DNA of 64,000 nt from Thiomonas sp. FB-6 (GCF_000377645.1 NZ_KB898483.1:1-64000); one strand, 5' to 3'; positions 26,945-34,889 are shown, numbered from the stretch's first letter. Translations and numbers: made by a program. The notes: generated by a model from the letters alone, not told the origin.

Positions 26945-27184
26945 ATGCGCACCCTGCTCGAATTCCTCGCCCTCATGCTGCTCGGCGCGCTGCTGGTGGT
27001 GCTGGGCGTGATCCTGGGCGACTACGCCTCGTGGTATTTCGCATGGATCGTCGGCACCGCGATGATCGTGCTGGTCAGCGCCGCGGGCCTGGCCTGGCTG
27101 GATGCGCAGGAGGCCGCGCGCGCCGCCGCCGGCCCCCATCCGCCCAGCCCGCGAACCGCTTCCTTGCCCCCCGACAAGTCCTGA
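26945..27184 (+). CDS. cydX: CydX-like small subunit of cytochrome bd oxidase, extended
   Basis: CydX is a tiny helix that stabilises the heme site of CydAB. Here the canonical core WYFAWIVGTAMIVLVSAAGL is present at residues 29-48, but it is preceded by an additional hydrophobic helix (LLEFLALMLLGALLVVLGVIL) and followed by an Ala/Pro-rich tail. The total is 79 residues instead of the usual 35-45. The start ATG lies 16 bases behind cydB. The first helix may be a YbgE-like addition or part of a two-helix CydX variant; a shorter product starting internally (GTG near 27008) cannot be excluded. Confidence 0.78.
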   Translation: MRTLLEFLALMLLGALLVVLGVILGDYASWYFAWIVGTAMIVLVSAAGLAWLDAQEAARAAAGPHPPSPRTASLPPDKS

Positions 27185-27279
27185 GCCCGCGCCTGCGAGC
27201 ACATGGGCCGCCGAGGTCCTAGACTGCGCAGCCAGACGTGCGCGCGATGGCCCGCGCACCCGCAACCGCGAGGAACACC

Positions 27280-27729
27280 ATGTCCGACGAAGCCGAACAC
27301 CGGATCACCCTGCGCCAGCGCCACGATTACCAGTTCGAGGTCGATTTCGGCGCCGGCAAGCCCGTGCTGCTGGCCGACGAACCGCCGCCGCTGGGCGAAG
27401 GCGCCGGCCCCTCCCCCGTGCACATGCTGCTGGGCGCCGTGGGTGACTGCATGAGCTCCAGCCTGCTGTTCGCGCTGCGCAAGTTCAAGAACGACCCCGG
27501 CACCCTCACCACCGAGGCCCATGCCCACGTCGGGCGCAACGAGGCCGGGCGCCTGCGGGTGCTGCGCATGGAAGTCAAGCTGCGCCTGGGCCGCCCCGCC
27601 GCCGAACTCCAGCACATGGACCGCATCCTCGGCAGCTTCGAGGCCTTCTGCACCGTCGGGGAAAGCGTGCGCGCGGGCATCCCCACCGAGGTGTCGGTGT
27701 ACGACGCCGACGGCACGCGCCTGCACTAG
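27280..27729 (+). CDS. OsmC-family protein
   Basis: A 149-residue OsmC/Ohr-fold protein, a family that reduces organic hydroperoxides by a pair of reactive cysteines. Both are present: AVGDCMSSSL near residue 57 and EAFCTVGESV near residue 124. The sequence is closer to YhfA-like OsmC proteins than to Ohr, so peroxidase activity is likely but the substrate is open. GAGGAA precedes the ATG. It is followed ten bases later by the methyltransferase gene and is probably cotranscribed with it. Confidence 0.85.
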   Translation: MSDEAEHRITLRQRHDYQFEVDFGAGKPVLLADEPPPLGEGAGPSPVHMLLGAVGDCMSSSLLFALRKFKNDPGTLTTEAHAHVGRNEAGRLRVLRMEVKLRLGRPAAELQHMDRILGSFEAFCTVGESVRAGIPTEVSVYDADGTRLH

Positions 27730-27738
27730 GAGACCACG

Positions 27739-28395
27739 TTGAGTTCCGACACCGGCAAGGCCGCCCCCGCATCCGGCGGCTTCGACGACCCCCAGGCCCA
27801 TTGGGACCAGCGCTTCTCGCGCCCGGGCCTGCTGTTCGGCGAACAACCCAATCGTTTCCTGGAGCGCGAGGCCTCGCGCCTGCCCAGCCACTCCCGCGTG
27901 CTCAGCGTGGCCGACGGCGAGGGGCGCAATGCGCTGTACCTGGCCTCGCTGGGCCACCAGGTCACGGCCTTCGACATCTCCCCGGTGGCGGTGGCCAAGG
28001 CCCGTGCACTGGCGGAGCAGCGCGAGTTGCAGGTGGACTGGCACCTCAGCTCGGTGGACGCCTGGAACTGGGACGGCCCGCCCTGGGATGCCGTGGTGGC
28101 CGTGTTCGTGCAGTTCGCCGACCCGCCCACGCGCCGGCGCATGTTCGAGGGCATGTGGAAATCCCTGGTGCCCGGCGGCCTGCTGCTGGTGCAGGGCTAC
28201 ACCCCGCGCCAGCTGGAGTTCCGCACCGGCGGCCCCGGCAAGATCGACAACCTCTACACCGCCGACATGCTGCGCGCCTTGCTGCCCGAGGCGCAGTGGC
28301 TGCTGCTGCGCGAGTACGAGGACGAACTCGCCGAGGGCAGCGCCCACGTCGGCCGCTCGGCCCTGCTCGACGCCGTGGCGCGCAAGCCCGGCTGA
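27739..28395 (+). CDS. Class I SAM-dependent methyltransferase (TehB-like)
   Basis: A 218-residue cytosolic methyltransferase. The SAM-binding motif I reads VLSVADGEGRNALYLASLG near residues 54-72, followed by VTAFDISPVAV (acidic loop), and motif IV-like AVVAVFVQFADP, typical of the tellurite-resistance TehB/thiopurine-type group. The start is a TTG at 27739 supported by AGGAGA six bases upstream. The substrate is unknown. Confidence 0.85.
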   Translation: MSSDTGKAAPASGGFDDPQAHWDQRFSRPGLLFGEQPNRFLEREASRLPSHSRVLSVADGEGRNALYLASLGHQVTAFDISPVAVAKARALAEQRELQVDWHLSSVDAWNWDGPPWDAVVAVFVQFADPPTRRRMFEGMWKSLVPGGLLLVQGYTPRQLEFRTGGPGKIDNLYTADMLRALLPEAQWLLLREYEDELAEGSAHVGRSALLDAVARKPG

Positions 28396-28431
28396 AGCCC
28401 GGGCAAGCCCCGGCACGCGGCCTCGTGAGGC

Positions 28432-28773
28432 TCAGCGCCGCTGCCAGTGGCCGGGGCGCTCACGCCAGGCGCCGCCGTGCGGCTCCCAGCGCGGCGCCGT
28501 CCAGTTGTACCCGGGCCTCGGCGCCGACCAGCGCCCCGGGTGCCACACATACTGCGCGCCGCCCCAGCCCCAATATCCGGAAAGCCAGATGTATCCCGGC
28601 ACGGGCGCCACGCCCACCACGTCCACCCGCGGCGCCGGCGGCGGCCCCGGAACGACCACGTAGCCCGGGTAGCCCGCCGCGTACGGAGCCGGCGCCACCA
28701 CGCAGCCGGACAGCAGGCCGCCCGACAACAGGCCCGCCGACAGCAGGGCCGCGCAACGCACGAGGGAACGCAT
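28432..28773 (-). CDS. YXWGXW-repeat lipoprotein
   Basis: A 113-residue probable outer-membrane or periplasmic lipoprotein. The signal peptide ends in a lipobox LLSGC with the lipidated cysteine near residue 24. The mature part is Pro/Gly/Trp-rich with YIWLSGYWGWGG, YVWHPGRW, YNWTAPRWEPHGGAW and PGHW, matching the YXWGXW repeat family common in Burkholderiales. Function is unknown. AGGAG nine bases upstream supports the ATG. It converges on the methyltransferase gene. Confidence 0.83.
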   Translation of the reverse strand: MRSLVRCAALLSAGLLSGGLLSGCVVAPAPYAAGYPGYVVVPGPPPAPRVDVVGVAPVPGYIWLSGYWGWGGAQYVWHPGRWSAPRPGYNWTAPRWEPHGGAWRERPGHWQRR

Positions 28774-29073
28774 GATGAAACACTCCTTCCTGAATCGGTT
28801 TCGGGATTTCGCGCTACTCCCTCCATTCAACGCTTCCGGAGCGCCGGCGGCGACAAGCAAGACGCTGAAAAAGTAACGAAACGAAACATTCGATCACATC
28901 CCGAAGGACGGCTTCCGGAGAGCGGAACTGCATCAACCGGGAAATCCGGTCAGATCAATTCAAAAATTATGTTTTGTCGCTCGGAGTCCTGCCGGGATAC
29001 TCCCGCTCACGAGCCCCCGACACAGGGGGCCGTATCGGCCGCGCCAGACGCGGCACCCACCCCAGGAGGAGAC
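28774..29073. other. Divergent intergenic region
   Basis: A 300-base spacer between the divergent YXWGXW lipoprotein and DsrE-like genes. The part 28870-28985 is AT-rich relative to the surroundings (AAAAAGTAACGAAACGAAAC; TTCAAAAATTATGTTTTG) and probably holds both promoters. I could not assign a clear sigma-70 pair. The strong Shine-Dalgarno AGGAGGA at 29064-29070 belongs to the next gene. No RNA gene is seen. Confidence 0.4.
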
Positions 29074-29559
29074 ATGATGCACATCCGCAAACCCACCCCC
29101 GGCAAGATGCTGGCCGCGCTGAGCCTGGCCTTGGGCCTCGCCGCGAGCGCGCAGGCCGCCGAAGGCTTCGCCGGAGCCCAGGCCACGCGCGAGCACTACG
29201 GCGCGATTTTCCAGATCGACGCCGGCGGCCAGGGCGCCATCAAGAAGACCCTGAACAACATCGAGAACCTGCTGCACGACCCGCGGCTCAAGGGCAAGCT
29301 CACCGTCGAGCTGATCGCCAACGCCCAGGGCTTCGACGTCTACGTGAAGAACAACGGCTTCGAGGACAAGCTCAAGGCGCTGCAAAAGCAGGGCGTGATC
29401 CTCGCCCAGTGCTCGAACACCCTGCGCGAGCTCCACGTCGACCGCAAGGATCTCTACCCCTTCATCAACGTCGTCCCCTCGGGCATGGGCGAGATCACCC
29501 TGCGCGAATCCCAGGGCTGGGCCTACATCCACCCCACCCCGCCGGGCGAGAGCCTCTGA
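29074..29559 (+). CDS. Exported DsrE/DsrF-like protein
   Basis: A 161-residue periplasmic protein. The N-terminal 29 residues form a Sec signal peptide (MLAALSLALGLAASAQA, cleavage before AEG). The mature domain has the DsrE/F-like alpha/beta fold, with KLTVELIANAQGFDVYVKN, LQKQGVILAQCSNTLRE carrying the single conserved cysteine, and FINVVPSGMGEI. Secreted DsrE-like proteins are common near sulfur-oxidation genes, but no sox or dsr genes are present here, so the role is open. AGGAGGA precedes the ATG pair. Confidence 0.8.
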   Translation: MMHIRKPTPGKMLAALSLALGLAASAQAAEGFAGAQATREHYGAIFQIDAGGQGAIKKTLNNIENLLHDPRLKGKLTVELIANAQGFDVYVKNNGFEDKLKALQKQGVILAQCSNTLRELHVDRKDLYPFINVVPSGMGEITLRESQGWAYIHPTPPGESL

Positions 29560-29576
29560 GGCGCGGCAAGACCCTG

Positions 29577-29604
29577 AAAGCCCGGCGCGAGCGCCGGGCT
29601 TTTT
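29577..29604 (+). terminator. Terminator behind the DsrE-like gene
   Basis: An 11-bp stem AAAGCCCGGCG (29577-29587) / CGCCGGGCTTT (29592-29602) with loop CGAG is followed by T residues. Confidence 0.9.
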
Positions 29605-29659
29605 CATGGCGCGGCGGGAACGCGGACAGACTGACCAGGGCCGCGCGGCCCGAAAGCCG

Positions 29660-29788
29660 TCATTCGGCGACGATCCACTCCAGCGCCTGCACCGACAGAT
29701 CCCCGTCGAGATGGGCGTCGATGTAGGCCAGAACGGCGTCGAAGCGCCTGGCGTAGGCGGCGCGGGCCGCGGAGGTCTGGGAAGGCAT
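29660..29788 (-). pseudogene. N-terminal remnant of an AraC-family regulator
   Basis: A 42-codon minus-strand frame starting at ATG 29788 encodes ARRFDAVLAYIDAHLDGDL followed by SVQAL. This is the first helix of an AraC-type DNA-binding domain as found at the N-terminus of AraC/GyrI-like regulators. It then diverges and stops at EWIVAE, where the helix-turn-helix should follow. Nothing further of the gene is present before the DsrE terminator, so this looks like a deletion remnant. Confidence 0.6.
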
Positions 29789-29871
29789 GGCGAGATGGTC
29801 GCCGACGCCGGCGCGCTGCTCGCGGCGGCCGCTATGCTGCCGGCAACGGCCCCACGGTCACCTCACCCGAC

Positions 29872-30459
29872 ATGGAATCCTCCCGACCCGCCGAGCGCAT
29901 GGCGACATCCAGCCCGCAGTGGGCTTGCGAAGCGGAACAAATCCGGCGCGGCATGCGCCTGGCCGCGGAGATCAACAAACTGGGCATCGACGATGCGCCA
30001 CGCATCCGGGAACTCTTCGGCGAATTGACCGGACAGCCGGTCGACCAGACCTTCACGCTGCTGCCGCCCTTCTACACCACCGGCGGGCACCGCATTCGGG
30101 TCGGGCACAAGGTGTTCATCAACCAGTGCTGCACCATCTACGACCTGGGCGGCGTGGAAATCGGCGACCTGGTGATGATCGGGCCGAACGTGAACCTGAT
30201 CACCACGGGCCACGCGATGGTCCCGTCGCAGCGCCGCAAGACCATCGAGTCGCGGCCGATCGTCATCGGGCGCAACGTATGGATTGCCACCGGCGCGACG
30301 ATCCTGGGCGGCGTCACCGTCGGCGACAACGCGGTGGTGGGTGCCGGCGCCGTGGTCACGCGTGACGTGCCGCCGAACACCTTCGTGGCCGGCGTGCCCG
30401 CGCGAGTCCTGCGGCACCTGGAAGCGGACGAAGACCTTGAAGCGCCTTCCATGACCTGA
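29872..30459 (+). CDS. Sugar O-acetyltransferase (maltose/galactoside acetyltransferase-like)
   Basis: A 195-residue trimeric left-handed beta-helix acetyltransferase using acetyl-CoA. It shows LPPFYTTGGHRIRVGHKVFINQ, then the hexapeptide repeats, the active-site histidine in LITTGHAMVP, and IGRNVWIATGATILGGVTVG with the CoA-binding C-terminal coil GAVVTRDVPPNTFVAGVPARVLR. The Maa/LacA/NodL relatives acetylate various sugars; the natural substrate is unknown. The start could also be the ATG at 29899. It stands between an AraC remnant and a LysR gene. Confidence 0.85.
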   Translation: MESSRPAERMATSSPQWACEAEQIRRGMRLAAEINKLGIDDAPRIRELFGELTGQPVDQTFTLLPPFYTTGGHRIRVGHKVFINQCCTIYDLGGVEIGDLVMIGPNVNLITTGHAMVPSQRRKTIESRPIVIGRNVWIATGATILGGVTVGDNAVVGAGAVVTRDVPPNTFVAGVPARVLRHLEADEDLEAPSMT

Positions 30460-30617
30460 GCGCCCCGAAGCGCGCTGAACGGGACCGTGAGCGGCGCAAG
30501 CTTGCAACGAACTTCGGGTCAGTGATAGTCCTGTTCGCGCTGATGGCGCACCGCCAACACCACGACTTTCGGCGCGCAAGGTCGGCGGCTGCCTCGCGGC
30601 ATGGCGCGAAAGGCCGC

Positions 30618-31541
30618 TCAAGCGCGTTCGGGTGCCGCGGTACAGCGCAGAATCAGCTGGCGCATCCACACATGCGCAGGATCCGAATGGTCGCGCGGAT
30701 GCCAGGCAAGGTGCAGCGTGAAGTTTTCGGTCGCGAAGGGGAGCTCGAAGGCGTCCAGGATATCGGCATGCCGGGCGACGAGGCGACTCGGCAGCGCGGC
30801 CACGTAATCGGTCTCTCGCAGGATCGCAGGTGCCAGCATGAATTGCTGGATGGAGAGCACTACGTTGCGACGCAAGCCGAGGCGCAGCAGATACTCATCC
30901 ATCACTCCCTCGAAGCTGCCGCCACTGGTGGACACGAGCAGGTGCTCCAGCCGGTCGCAGTAGGTCTCCAGATCGACCGCGCCGCGGCCGCGGGGATGTC
31001 CCTTGCGCTGCGCCATCACGAAGTGCTCGGACACAAGGCGCACGGCTCGAAGATGGGGAGGGAGCGCATGTTCAGACCCGATCAGGAAGTCCACCTCGCC
31101 GAGTTCCATCTGCGTCGCGATGCGCGAAGTGTCTGCGTGCCGAAAGGCCAGGCGAATACCGGGGCCAGCCTCGCGGCGCAAGGCCTCCATCACTGGCAGA
31201 CCCGCCGCGACCATGCTGTTGTCGCTGCCGGCGATGGCGAAACGGCGCTCGGCCGTCCCTGGATCGAAGTCGGCACGATCGCGCAGAAGGGCACCGGCGT
31301 CGGCCAGGAGCTTGTGCAACGGATCCTTCAGCTCCAGCGCGCGGGCGGTCGGCAACATGCCCCGGCCCTTGACCGCGGGCACGAGCAGCGGATCGCCGAG
31401 CAGCGCGCGCAGGCGCGCGAGCTGCGCCGACAGCGCAGGCTGACTCAAATGCAGGCGATGCGCTGCCCGCGTGACGCTGCGCTCCCGCAGCAGCACGTCC
31501 AGCGAGACCAGCAGATTGAGGTCGAAGCTTCGCAAATCCAT
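30618..31541 (-). CDS. LysR-family transcriptional regulator
   Basis: A 307-residue regulator with the N-terminal helix-turn-helix (MDLRSFDLNLLVSLDVLLRE, then HLSQPALSAQLARLR) and a C-terminal inducer-binding domain resembling the NodD/NahR-like group. It is divergently transcribed from an MFS transporter gene with an 87-base spacer, the usual arrangement for a LysR regulator and its target. Codon usage is somewhat less GC-biased than in the core genes. The inducer is unknown. Confidence 0.87.
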   Translation of the reverse strand: MDLRSFDLNLLVSLDVLLRERSVTRAAHRLHLSQPALSAQLARLRALLGDPLLVPAVKGRGMLPTARALELKDPLHKLLADAGALLRDRADFDPGTAERRFAIAGSDNSMVAAGLPVMEALRREAGPGIRLAFRHADTSRIATQMELGEVDFLIGSEHALPPHLRAVRLVSEHFVMAQRKGHPRGRGAVDLETYCDRLEHLLVSTSGGSFEGVMDEYLLRLGLRRNVVLSIQQFMLAPAILRETDYVAALPSRLVARHADILDAFELPFATENFTLHLAWHPRDHSDPAHVWMRQLILRCTAAPERA

Positions 31542-31543
31542 GG

Positions 31544-31573
31544 AATGGATGCATGGTATATGAAGAATCCATT
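31544..31573. promoter_or_regulatory. Possible LysR binding site
   Basis: An inverted repeat AATGGAT (31544-31550) / ATCCATT (31567-31573) lies in the short spacer between the divergent LysR and MFS genes, overlapping the region expected for both promoters. The 16-base spacing is longer than the classical T-N11-A box, so this is a suggestion only. Confidence 0.4.
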
Positions 31574-31628
31574 GGAATGATGCGTGAAAGGTTTCTAGAG
31601 TCCTTCCACGACCTTGTGGAGATTCCTC

Positions 31629-32888
31629 ATGTCTTTGTCCCTCGACAGATCCGTACGGCGTTCCCTGAGCGCGTTGGCGTCGGCCTACTTTGCCATGGGG
31701 GCGAGCGCGCTCGCGGTCATCGGATCGATTCGCGCCATCGCCGACGGCCTGGGCATCGGCACCGGCGCCGTGGCCCATCTGGTGGCGATCTACGCGATCG
31801 TGTTTGCCGTCACCGCGCCCCTGCTCCAGGTGATTGCGTCAAGGCTTCCTCAGAGAACGCTATTGCTGGCGGGTCTCGCGGCAAGCGCGGCCGGCTCGCT
31901 GGCGTCGGCGCTCGCCACCGGCTACGCCCCGCTGTTCGCCGCACGCATCCTGGTAGCCGTCGGCGGCGCCGCGATCGCTCCGGTGGCCTCGGCGCTGGGT
32001 GCGGCACAGGTGCCGCGCGAACAGCAGGGCTCCGCGCTGGTCAGGGTATTCAGCGGCATGACTGTCGCCTCGATCGTGAGCACTCCGGCTGCCCAGTGGA
32101 TCTCGTCGCAGTTCGGATGGCGCTTCCTGTTCTGCGCCATCGGCCTGCTGAACCTGGCGGTTGCGGCCGCGGTGGCGCTGTGGGTCAAGGACGGGCGCCG
32201 CGGACAGGCTCTGTCGCTGCGTTCGATGATGGCCGAACTTCGACGGCCGGGTATCGCCCCCGCGATCGCCGTCATCTTCGCCTACATGGCAGGGATGTTC
32301 GCAAGCTTCACGATGATCGTGCCGATCCTGCAGAACCACTTCGGCATTGCGCCGCGCTGGACCTCGTCCGCTTTGCTGGTGTTCGGGCTTGCCGGGATGG
32401 GGGGCAACGTGCTGGCGCGGCGCCTGGCCACCCGTTTCGATGCCGACCGGCTGATCGCCTTTGCGCTGGCGGTGCTGATCGCGATGTTCGCAGCGATGGA
32501 TCTGCTGCCCGGGCGGCCCATTGCTGCCTTGGCCGCGCTCCTCGTATGGGCCTGTTCGCACGACGTGTTCATGCCCTCCCAACAGCGCCGCATGGCGGAG
32601 ATCGCACCGCACGCGCGCTCACTGGCCCTGGCCCTGAACTCCTCGGCCCTGTACGTGGGCATGTCCGCGGGCTCCTACGCTGCGGGTGTGCTCGCCACCC
32701 GCCTGGGCACGGGGGAGTTGCCGCTGGTGTCCGCGGCGGTGCTGGCCCTCGCCCTGCTGGCGCTCTGGATGTCGCGTCGATCGTTGGTGGACGCCGTTCC
32801 GACCGCGCATGTCGAGCTTCGCGAGGTCGCGCAGCACCACGACATCCATGACGCAAGGAAAGTGGCCCTGGGCGAACTCCGAGATTAG
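31629..32888 (+). CDS. MFS transporter (DHA1/arabinose-efflux type)
   Basis: A 419-residue carrier with about 12 transmembrane helices, related to AraJ/YdhP-type drug or sugar efflux proteins. It includes FAARILVAVGGAAIAP in the helix 4 region and SSQFGWRFLFCAIGLLNLAVA in the middle. GGAG eight bases before ATG 31629 supports the start. The last 30 residues (VPTAHVELREVAQ to the stop) do not look like MFS sequence; they are read antisense to an integrase-like remnant, so the natural C-terminus was probably lost. It is likely controlled by the divergent LysR protein. Confidence 0.83.
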   Translation: MSLSLDRSVRRSLSALASAYFAMGASALAVIGSIRAIADGLGIGTGAVAHLVAIYAIVFAVTAPLLQVIASRLPQRTLLLAGLAASAAGSLASALATGYAPLFAARILVAVGGAAIAPVASALGAAQVPREQQGSALVRVFSGMTVASIVSTPAAQWISSQFGWRFLFCAIGLLNLAVAAAVALWVKDGRRGQALSLRSMMAELRRPGIAPAIAVIFAYMAGMFASFTMIVPILQNHFGIAPRWTSSALLVFGLAGMGGNVLARRLATRFDADRLIAFALAVLIAMFAAMDLLPGRPIAALAALLVWACSHDVFMPSQQRRMAEIAPHARSLALALNSSALYVGMSAGSYAAGVLATRLGTGELPLVSAAVLALALLALWMSRRSLVDAVPTAHVELREVAQHHDIHDARKVALGELRD

Positions 32889-33040
32889 ATCGCGGCCCTG
32901 CCACGGCTCCCGTCGAAGGAGCGTCACGGCATCGGCAAGCCTGTCCGGATCGTGTTGACTGGCGCTGCGGCATTGCGCAGCCGCGTGCTCGCCTGGAACT
33001 TGGGATGGAAGAGCGGCAGCCCTTGCTCATCGGGGAGCAT
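32800..33040 (-). pseudogene. Frameshifted N-terminal remnant of a tyrosine recombinase
   Basis: On the minus strand from ATG 33040, one frame encodes DEQGLPLFHPKFQASTRLRN and then APVNTIRTGL before a stop at 32924. Another frame continues with LLRREPWQGRDLISEFAQG, then DVVVLRDLAKLDMRGR, until about 32800. Joined across one frameshift, these blocks resemble the N-terminus of site-specific integrases of mobile elements. No catalytic domain (R..HxxR..Y) is present. A 10-bp tandem duplication (CGGGGAGCAT at 33031-33050) lies at its start. The remnant runs antisense into the MFS gene 3' end. The remaining 33041-33227 holds no recognisable gene. Confidence 0.5.
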
Positions 33041-33227
33041 CGGGGAGCATCGGCACCCGCGCGCCGCCAGACTGCACAGGAATGGAAATCCGAGGCTGCG
33101 GGGCTTACACCGTCATCCGCGACACTGAGGGACCGCTCCTCGGCCTGAGCTGTCACTGGACCTGTTGTCAGCAGCGTCTGTTGCCGGCCAGAAGCGGCCG
33201 GTCGGGCCGGAGGCACAAAGCGGACGA

Positions 33228-33734
33228 TCAAAAGCGCGGCGCTGGCGAGAAACCGTTCAGCGCGAGGATCATCTGCTTGCCGTTGCCAAGCAGGTCGTGG
33301 AATCCATGGTGTCTGTAGAACGCAGCCGCAGCGTCGTCCTTGGCGTCGACCACGAGCGCGAACACGCCGATTTCCGAACGCAATGCACGCACCGCCGCAT
33401 CAGCGAGCAGGGACCCGCCGAGTTTGCATCCTTGAAAGCTCCGGTCGACCGCAAGGCGGCCAAGCCTGACGATGGGCACGGACGGATACCGGGGCAGACG
33501 CCTGGCCAAATCTTCCGGCAACCCCGACAAGAGCACACTTCCGGCGGCGAGCGTGTAATACGCAGCGACCCTGCCGCTGGCGTCGTCCACCGCGACGTAG
33601 CAGACGCTGACCCGACGACGCACGTCCTGCCCGGCCTGGTGCGCAAGGTAGCGATCGAGTGCTTCGTTCCCGCAGGAGAAATCGCTGCGGCGATGTCCAG
33701 GCCCCAAGACCTCGACCCGAAAACGAGCTGTCAC
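33228..33734 (-). CDS. GNAT-family toxin (TacT/AtaT-like)
   Basis: A 168-residue acetyltransferase of the toxin group that modifies aminoacyl-tRNA. It has the FSCGNEALDRYLAHQAGQD N-terminal motif typical of DUF1778-linked GNAT toxins, VAAYYTLAAGSV, the acetyl-CoA loop region LGRLAVDRSFQGCKLGGSLL and the AFYRHHGF tail. The start is GTG 33734, overlapping the antitoxin stop (GTGA), so the pair is coupled. The toxin lies second, as usual for TacAT-type modules. The target is inferred. Confidence 0.88.
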   Translation of the reverse strand: MTARFRVEVLGPGHRRSDFSCGNEALDRYLAHQAGQDVRRRVSVCYVAVDDASGRVAAYYTLAAGSVLLSGLPEDLARRLPRYPSVPIVRLGRLAVDRSFQGCKLGGSLLADAAVRALRSEIGVFALVVDAKDDAAAAFYRHHGFHDLLGNGKQMILALNGFSPAPRF

Positions 33735-34021
33735 TGCGCCCCTTCGATGAGGCGCTTGCGCTGCGCGAGAGCTCGCTCCATGGCCGGCGCCAGCGGCGGC
33801 GGATTCAACAGGACTTCGACAAATCGGCGTTGCTCCTCGACCGAGAGCCGAAGGATCTGCGCCTCCTCGATCGTGCGCTGGGCATCTCGAAGCGCGGCGG
33901 TGACCAGGAAGTCGCTGACGCTGCGCCCTTGCAATTCAGCGGCGCGCCGCACCACCGCAAGAGCGTCCGGCGCAATGCGGGCTTCGACCCGCGTCGTGCG
34001 TGGAGACTGGGGTGCTCCCAT
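33731..34021 (-). CDS. DUF1778 antitoxin (TacA-like ribbon-helix-helix)
   Basis: A 96-residue antitoxin. The N-terminal ribbon-helix-helix (TTRVEARIAPDALAVVRRAA, then GRSVSDFLVTAAL) binds the operator. The C-terminal tail (EEQRRFVEVLLNPPP) matches the toxin-neutralising region of DUF1778 proteins. GGAGG seven bases before the ATG gives a strong ribosome site. It is the first gene of the antitoxin-toxin operon and is likely autoregulated through the palindrome just upstream. Confidence 0.9.
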   Translation of the reverse strand: MGAPQSPRTTRVEARIAPDALAVVRRAAELQGRSVSDFLVTAALRDAQRTIEEAQILRLSVEEQRRFVEVLLNPPPLAPAMERALAQRKRLIEGAQ

Positions 34022-34046
34022 GACAGGTCCTCCGGAGGGGCATTTT

Positions 34047-34065
34047 GTACGTAATTTTACCGTAC
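34047..34065 (-). promoter_or_regulatory. Palindromic operator/promoter of the GNAT TA operon
   Basis: GTACG (34047-34051) and CGTAC (34061-34065) flank an AT-rich centre whose complement contains TAAAAT (34054-34059), a good -10 box for the minus-strand antitoxin gene about 30 bases downstream. Overlap of palindrome and -10 fits repression by the ribbon-helix-helix antitoxin. Confidence 0.65.
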
Positions 34066-34242
34066 TTATGGCTTCAGCGGTATTCCCTCGATGGAAGCAC
34101 GGCGAGGAGGCGATCGATGTCCGGCCCGGCTATTCCTGGTGCCTGCAACGGGTCGACTGCGGCCTCTCGCATTGTCCACGTGAGCGGCGGCAAAGGCCGA
34201 GTAGCGGCCTCTCAGCCCATTACGCACCCAGGCCCCAGCAGG
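34066..34242. other. Spacer between the TA operon and ssb
   Basis: The whole gap from the antitoxin start (34022) to the ssb stop (34380) is about 360 bases. Apart from the operator and the terminator, this stretch shows no gene, RNA or repeat that I can recognise. Its base composition is more moderate than the flanking core genes. Another GC-rich hairpin lies at about 34335-34375 just behind the ssb stop. Confidence 0.4.
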
Positions 34243-34271
34243 AAAAAAGCCCGCTACGTGCGGGCCTTTTT
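34243..34271 (-). terminator. Terminator downstream of ssb
   Basis: A GCCCGC/GCGGGC stem (34249-34254 with 34260-34265) is flanked by A6 on the left and T5 on the right, so it can act in both directions. On the minus strand it lies about 110 bases behind the ssb stop and ends in six T residues. Confidence 0.8.
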
Positions 34272-34379
34272 CACGACTCCACCAACCGATCCCCGTCCTC
34301 TCAAGAAAACGCCGGGCCGCCCCAAGTTTTCTTGACCCCCACGGGGGGCGGGCTGGGCGCAGCCCGGCCCTGGGGGCGC

Positions 34380-34889
34380 TCAGAACGGAATATCGTCATC
34401 CATATCGTCAAAGTCCCCCGCCGCCGGCTTGGCCGGCGCGGGCGCGCGGGATCCGCCACGCGGCGCCGAGTCCCGGCTCTCGCGGCTTTCGCGGGGTTCC
34501 GGGCGGGAGGGTTCCCGGCCGCGGCTGTAGCCGCCGCCTTCCTCATCGCCGCCACCGTCACGCGAGCCCAGCAACTGCATTTCTGTCGCGATGATGTCGG
34601 TGGTGTAGCGCTCCACGCCTTCCTTGTCGGTGTACTTGCCGTACTTGAGGCGGCCTTCGACGTAGACCGGGCGGCCCTTTTTCAGGTACTCGCCGGCGAT
34701 CTCGGCCAGGCGGTCGTAGAACACCACGCGGTGCCACTCGGTTTCTTCCTTGCGCTCGCCGGACTTGTCCTTCCACTGGCGGGTGGTGGCGATGGAAACG
34801 TTGCAGACGGCGGCGCCCGACGGCGCGTAGCGCACCTCGGGGTCGCGCCCGAGGTTGCCCATCAGAATGACTTTGTTGACGGAGGCCAT
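34380..34889 (-). CDS. ssb: Single-stranded DNA-binding protein
   Basis: SSB coats single-stranded DNA in replication and repair. The 169-residue protein has the OB fold at the N-terminus ([20 protein letters not shown], then [22 protein letters not shown]), a disordered Gly/Arg/Ser/Pro-rich linker from about residue 112, and the acidic protein-interaction tip DDDIPF at the very end. ATG 34889 matches the universal start MASVNK. It is divergent from uvrA, as in E. coli. Confidence 0.97.
   Translation of the reverse strand: MASVNKVILMGNLGRDPEVRYAPSGAAVCNVSIATTRQWKDKSGERKEETEWHRVVFYDRLAEIAGEYLKKGRPVYVEGRLKYGKYTDKEGVERYTTDIIATEMQLLGSRDGGGDEEGGGYSRGREPSRPEPRESRESRDSAPRGGSRAPAPAKPAAGDFDDMDDDIPF

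Noticed and set aside
32619-32927. A 102-codon minus-strand frame as a possible intact gene
   Set aside because: Only its first part resembles an integrase N-terminus and the rest is antisense to the MFS gene; treated as a pseudogene fragment.
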